From: Eubacterium sp.
Lineage (GTDB): Bacteria > Bacillota > Clostridia > Lachnospirales > Lachnospiraceae
Length of the DNA: 64,000 bases
Direction: 5' to 3'
Assembly: GCA_017433825.1 (NCBI GenBank)
Contig: JAFRGL010000025.1
Location: 1 to 64,000, forward strand
The first letter of the stretch is position 1. The number at the start of each line of letters is the position of its first letter. The translations under genes and the position numbers were made by a program. The notes beneath the pieces are model-generated. The model ran no database searches. It saw only the letters and a program-made list of their open reading frames with translations, and was not told the origin of the DNA. Of the stretch, positions 62,082 through 64,000 are shown one piece after another.

Positions 62082-63050
62082 TTAATTGTTTGTTAATTCT
62101 GAGTGTTTAAACGATGTCAGCCCGGTATCGGAGAAGCGCTCTTTCCATCTGCCGACCGGGCAGTAAATCAGGCATTTCTCGCAGAAACTTCTCGGATAAT
62201 GCTCCATGCCGCCGCCTGCTATCGGCTTCTTTTCGAAGGCCGCCTCCAGTTCCTCATCTGTGGGATGATTGGAAGATACCAGATCCGGCACAGGGGCACG
62301 GCCCTTAAATTCACTTCGCAGTGCCAGGGATGCTACCGTACAGGCATTGGCGTCTATGTCCGAAACCGTCTGTTTCTTTCCCTTTACCCTTATTTCCATT
62401 GCGCATCCTGCACAAGGCTCCGGAATAGCGCCGGTCGGGCACACCTTTGCGCAGATACCGCATTCTTCCGGATTGCACAGAACAGGTCCGTCATAAGGGG
62501 CGTCAGGCGTAAGTTCCAGCGTGGTAATCACCGCTGTAAGCATCTGTCTGGGACCGTATTCCGGGGTGAGGAAACGTCTGCTCCAGCCGAATTCACCTAA
62601 GCCCGCGGCCAGTGCCGCCTTGCCGATATCCAGGGGCATGCCCTGACCGTATGGGTCGGCAAAGAATTTGCCCGGCGCGTGTTTCCAGCGCATGCTCTGC
62701 ATCACGTTGAACGGGCAGGGGACGGAAACCGCATGGAAGGTGTCTTCCAGATAAGCGGTGATTTTAAAAGCATCGTTGAAAAGCAGGATATTCGGTGCCA
62801 GTTCGTCACAGTAGGCCTGATAGGAGCTCTGCGCGCTGAAATTGCCGTCTTCCTTCGCACGGAACATGCCGGATACCGCGCCGTCCGCAAAGCTTCGTCC
62901 GAAAACGATAATGCTTTTCGCACCGGGCATAAGATCGGAAGGACGGTGCCCTTCCGGTTCGTCAGAGAGTGCATCTGCGGATGCGAAACCCACAAGGTCA
63001 AGATCATAATTTGTTTTCAGGAATGATTTCAGTTCTTCCGTATTTATCAC
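62082..63050 (-). CDS. 4Fe-4S double-cluster protein, epoxyqueuosine-reductase-like
   Basis: A 322-residue iron-sulfur protein related to the QueG/reductive dehalogenase-like group. A ferredoxin-type motif CGICAKVCPTGAIPEPC (near residue 200) and a later CEKCLIYCPVG (near 290) should hold two 4Fe-4S clusters. GLGEFGWSRRFLTPEYGPRQ is the family's core block. True QueG is longer and binds cobalamin; that role is not certain here. A paralogue lies upstream in the same operon. Its stop is 4 bp from the structured element. Confidence 0.7.
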   Translation of the reverse strand: MINTEELKSFLKTNYDLDLVGFASADALSDEPEGHRPSDLMPGAKSIIVFGRSFADGAVSGMFRAKEDGNFSAQSSYQAYCDELAPNILLFNDAFKITAYLEDTFHAVSVPCPFNVMQSMRWKHAPGKFFADPYGQGMPLDIGKAALAAGLGEFGWSRRFLTPEYGPRQMLTAVITTLELTPDAPYDGPVLCNPEECGICAKVCPTGAIPEPCAGCAMEIRVKGKKQTVSDIDANACTVASLALRSEFKGRAPVPDLVSSNHPTDEELEAAFEKKPIAGGGMEHYPRSFCEKCLIYCPVGRWKERFSDTGLTSFKHSELTNN

Positions 63051-63068
63051 AGCGCATCCATCCTCCCT

Positions 63069-63404
63069 TCAAAGCAGGCCGTTCCGGCGGTCAACCCGCA
63101 GGATCATAAACCCCAGGGTTTCGGAAGACAGTACATTTCCTTCATCGTCCGTTTCCACTTCTTCCACACGTCCCCAACGTTCTTCATCCGTCCAGTCAGT
63201 CTGGTATTTCTCCGGCCCGACTTCCTTAATCCAGGCGCCGTTATCCAGTCCGAAGTACCGTCCGCTGCCGCTGGTTACGGCTCCGGAGTGAAATTCCCGG
63301 CTTTCACCGCCGGTCCTTGTATTGATGACCTTGTAAATATGCTCTCCTTTGTATTCTCTTTTAACTTCCGGATGGAAGCCTGCATGAATAATAATCTGCT
63401 TCAT
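63069..63404 (-). CDS. Small protein of unknown function between two Fe-S paralogues
   Basis: A 111-residue acidic soluble protein (residues such as HAGFHPEVKREYKGEHIYKV at the start and RWGRVEEVETDDEGNVLS later). No signal, membrane span or Cys motif is seen. Its start overlaps the stop of the upstream Fe-S gene (ATGA), and the next Fe-S gene begins 18 nt after its end, so all three are co-transcribed. I do not recognise the family. Confidence 0.65.
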   Translation of the reverse strand: MKQIIIHAGFHPEVKREYKGEHIYKVINTRTGGESREFHSGAVTSGSGRYFGLDNGAWIKEVGPEKYQTDWTDEERWGRVEEVETDDEGNVLSSETLGFMILRVDRRNGLL

Positions 63405-64000
63405 TTTCCAGTCTCCTTTACGTCAAAAGAAGAAAATCCGGTGTCGTAAAACCGTTCTTTCCAGTTCCCTAAGGGGCAGTAAAGCCTGCATAAATCACAG
63501 TAATAGTCCGGATAATGGGAGAATGACCAGGATGCTATCGGCTTTTCGGCATAGGCTTTTTTCAGCTCTTCATCTGTCGGGTGGTCGGTCAGTATCTGAT
63601 CCGGGACCTTGTATTTTCCCGCGAATTCCTGCCGGAAGGCCATGGACGCCACCGCGCAGGCATTTGAATTAACACAGGAGACGTTGTAAACCTTGTCGCA
63701 GATCATGAATTCCTCGGTTTTGCCGCCTGCTTCGGGAATGGCTTTTGTCGGACATAAGCGTATACAGATTCCGCATTTTTCCGGATTGCACAGTTTTGGA
63801 CCGTCGTACGGACTGTCATAATCCAGCTCCAGGGTGGTCAGCACCAGCCCGATTCCCTGCCTGGGTCCGTTTTCCTCCGTCACAAAGGCATTATTCCAGG
63901 CAATTTCCCCAAGGCCAGCGGCAACGGCTGCCCGGACGGGATCCAGGATAGCAGTATTGGCTTTCGCTCCAGTAAAGGTGGGAAGAGGAATATTGACGGG
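63401..64000 (-). CDS. 4Fe-4S double-cluster protein, epoxyqueuosine-reductase-like (partial, 5' end beyond window)
   Basis: The frame is open to the window edge, so the N-terminus is missing. The visible 199 residues align with the downstream paralogue: AAVAAGLGEIAWNNAFVTE, LTTLELDYDSPYDGP, CGICIRLCPTKAIP and CDLCRLYCPLGNWKERFYDTG. It has the same two cluster motifs. The gene is first of the minus-strand trio visible here. Confidence 0.7.
   Translation of the reverse strand, partial: PVNIPLPTFTGAKANTAILDPVRAAVAAGLGEIAWNNAFVTEENGPRQGIGLVLTTLELDYDSPYDGPKLCNPEKCGICIRLCPTKAIPEAGGKTEEFMICDKVYNVSCVNSNACAVASMAFRQEFAGKYKVPDQILTDHPTDEELKKAYAEKPIASWSFSHYPDYYCDLCRLYCPLGNWKERFYDTGFSSFDVKETGK

Overview
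The window looks like a low- to mid-GC anaerobic member of the Firmicutes, most likely Lachnospiraceae or a close clostridial relative. The evidence is a class III (oxygen-sensitive) ribonucleotide reductase with its radical-SAM activase, several other radical-SAM enzymes, KtrAB potassium uptake, RqcH, YicC, TTG start codons, strong AGGAGG ribosome binding sites, and many sigma-A type promoters with 17-bp spacers. No phage, insertion sequence or CRISPR array is visible. The assignment rests on gene content and style only.

Layout. 1-430: 3' end of a 23S rRNA, then tRNA-Trp and a terminator, with no 5S gene between. 0.6-7.5 kb: CotH-family lipoprotein, a thioredoxin-reductase-like flavoprotein without a recognisable NADPH motif, a URO-D family protein, a membrane metalloprotease, AlaX (minus strand) and a membrane-anchored EEP hydrolase. 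7.5-12 kb: anaerobic nucleotide reduction (activase, a pair of NrdR boxes over the promoter, NrdD with a fused C-terminal thioredoxin-like domain, a second flavoprotein, a small Cys protein). 12-18 kb: KtrB-KtrA, a glycosidase and an old-yellow-enzyme reductase. 18-22.6 kb: VWA lipoprotein, ECF sigma, membrane anti-sigma-like protein and a B12-binding radical-SAM protein. 22.6-24.8 kb: rpsB-tsf with a promoter and a structured leader. 24.8-30.6 kb: argG divergent from argCJBD. 30.6-35.7 kb: comEA, a two-component system and comEC. 35.7-39.7 kb: phosphatase, second URO-D paralogue, holA, rpsT, arginase-fold protein. 39.7-44.4 kb: MBOAT acyltransferase, GalM, an AlgX/AlgJ-like protein and a lipoprotein. 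44.4-51.6 kb: tRNA-Ala, SDR, M28 peptidase, P-type ATPase, RqcH. 51.7-55.4 kb: yicC-gmk-rpoZ-rimO-pgsA housekeeping operon. 55.4-60.5 kb: the most unusual locus. 60.5-64 kb: a duplicated cupin-like protein, a 236-bp structured inverted element, and two paralogous 4Fe-4S proteins flanking a small unknown.

The best candidate for an undescribed system is 55485-60481: MoxR AAA+ ATPase, CoxE-like VWA protein, two radical-SAM proteins with C-terminal Cys clusters, and a four-pass membrane protein whose N-terminal region carries five tandem DYMYS-type pentads followed by further YSD motifs. The genes are tightly spaced and the last two overlap by ATGA. The pentads differ mostly at synonymous positions, so the repeat is held at protein level. 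I infer that the membrane protein is a substrate of the radical-SAM pair, possibly a membrane-tethered RiPP-like product. Other notable signals are a hairpin that would hide the comEA ribosome binding site, a long inverted repeat that would hide the start of the VWA lipoprotein gene, a mirror-image argG/argC divergent promoter, and r-protein leaders upstream of rpsB and rpsT.
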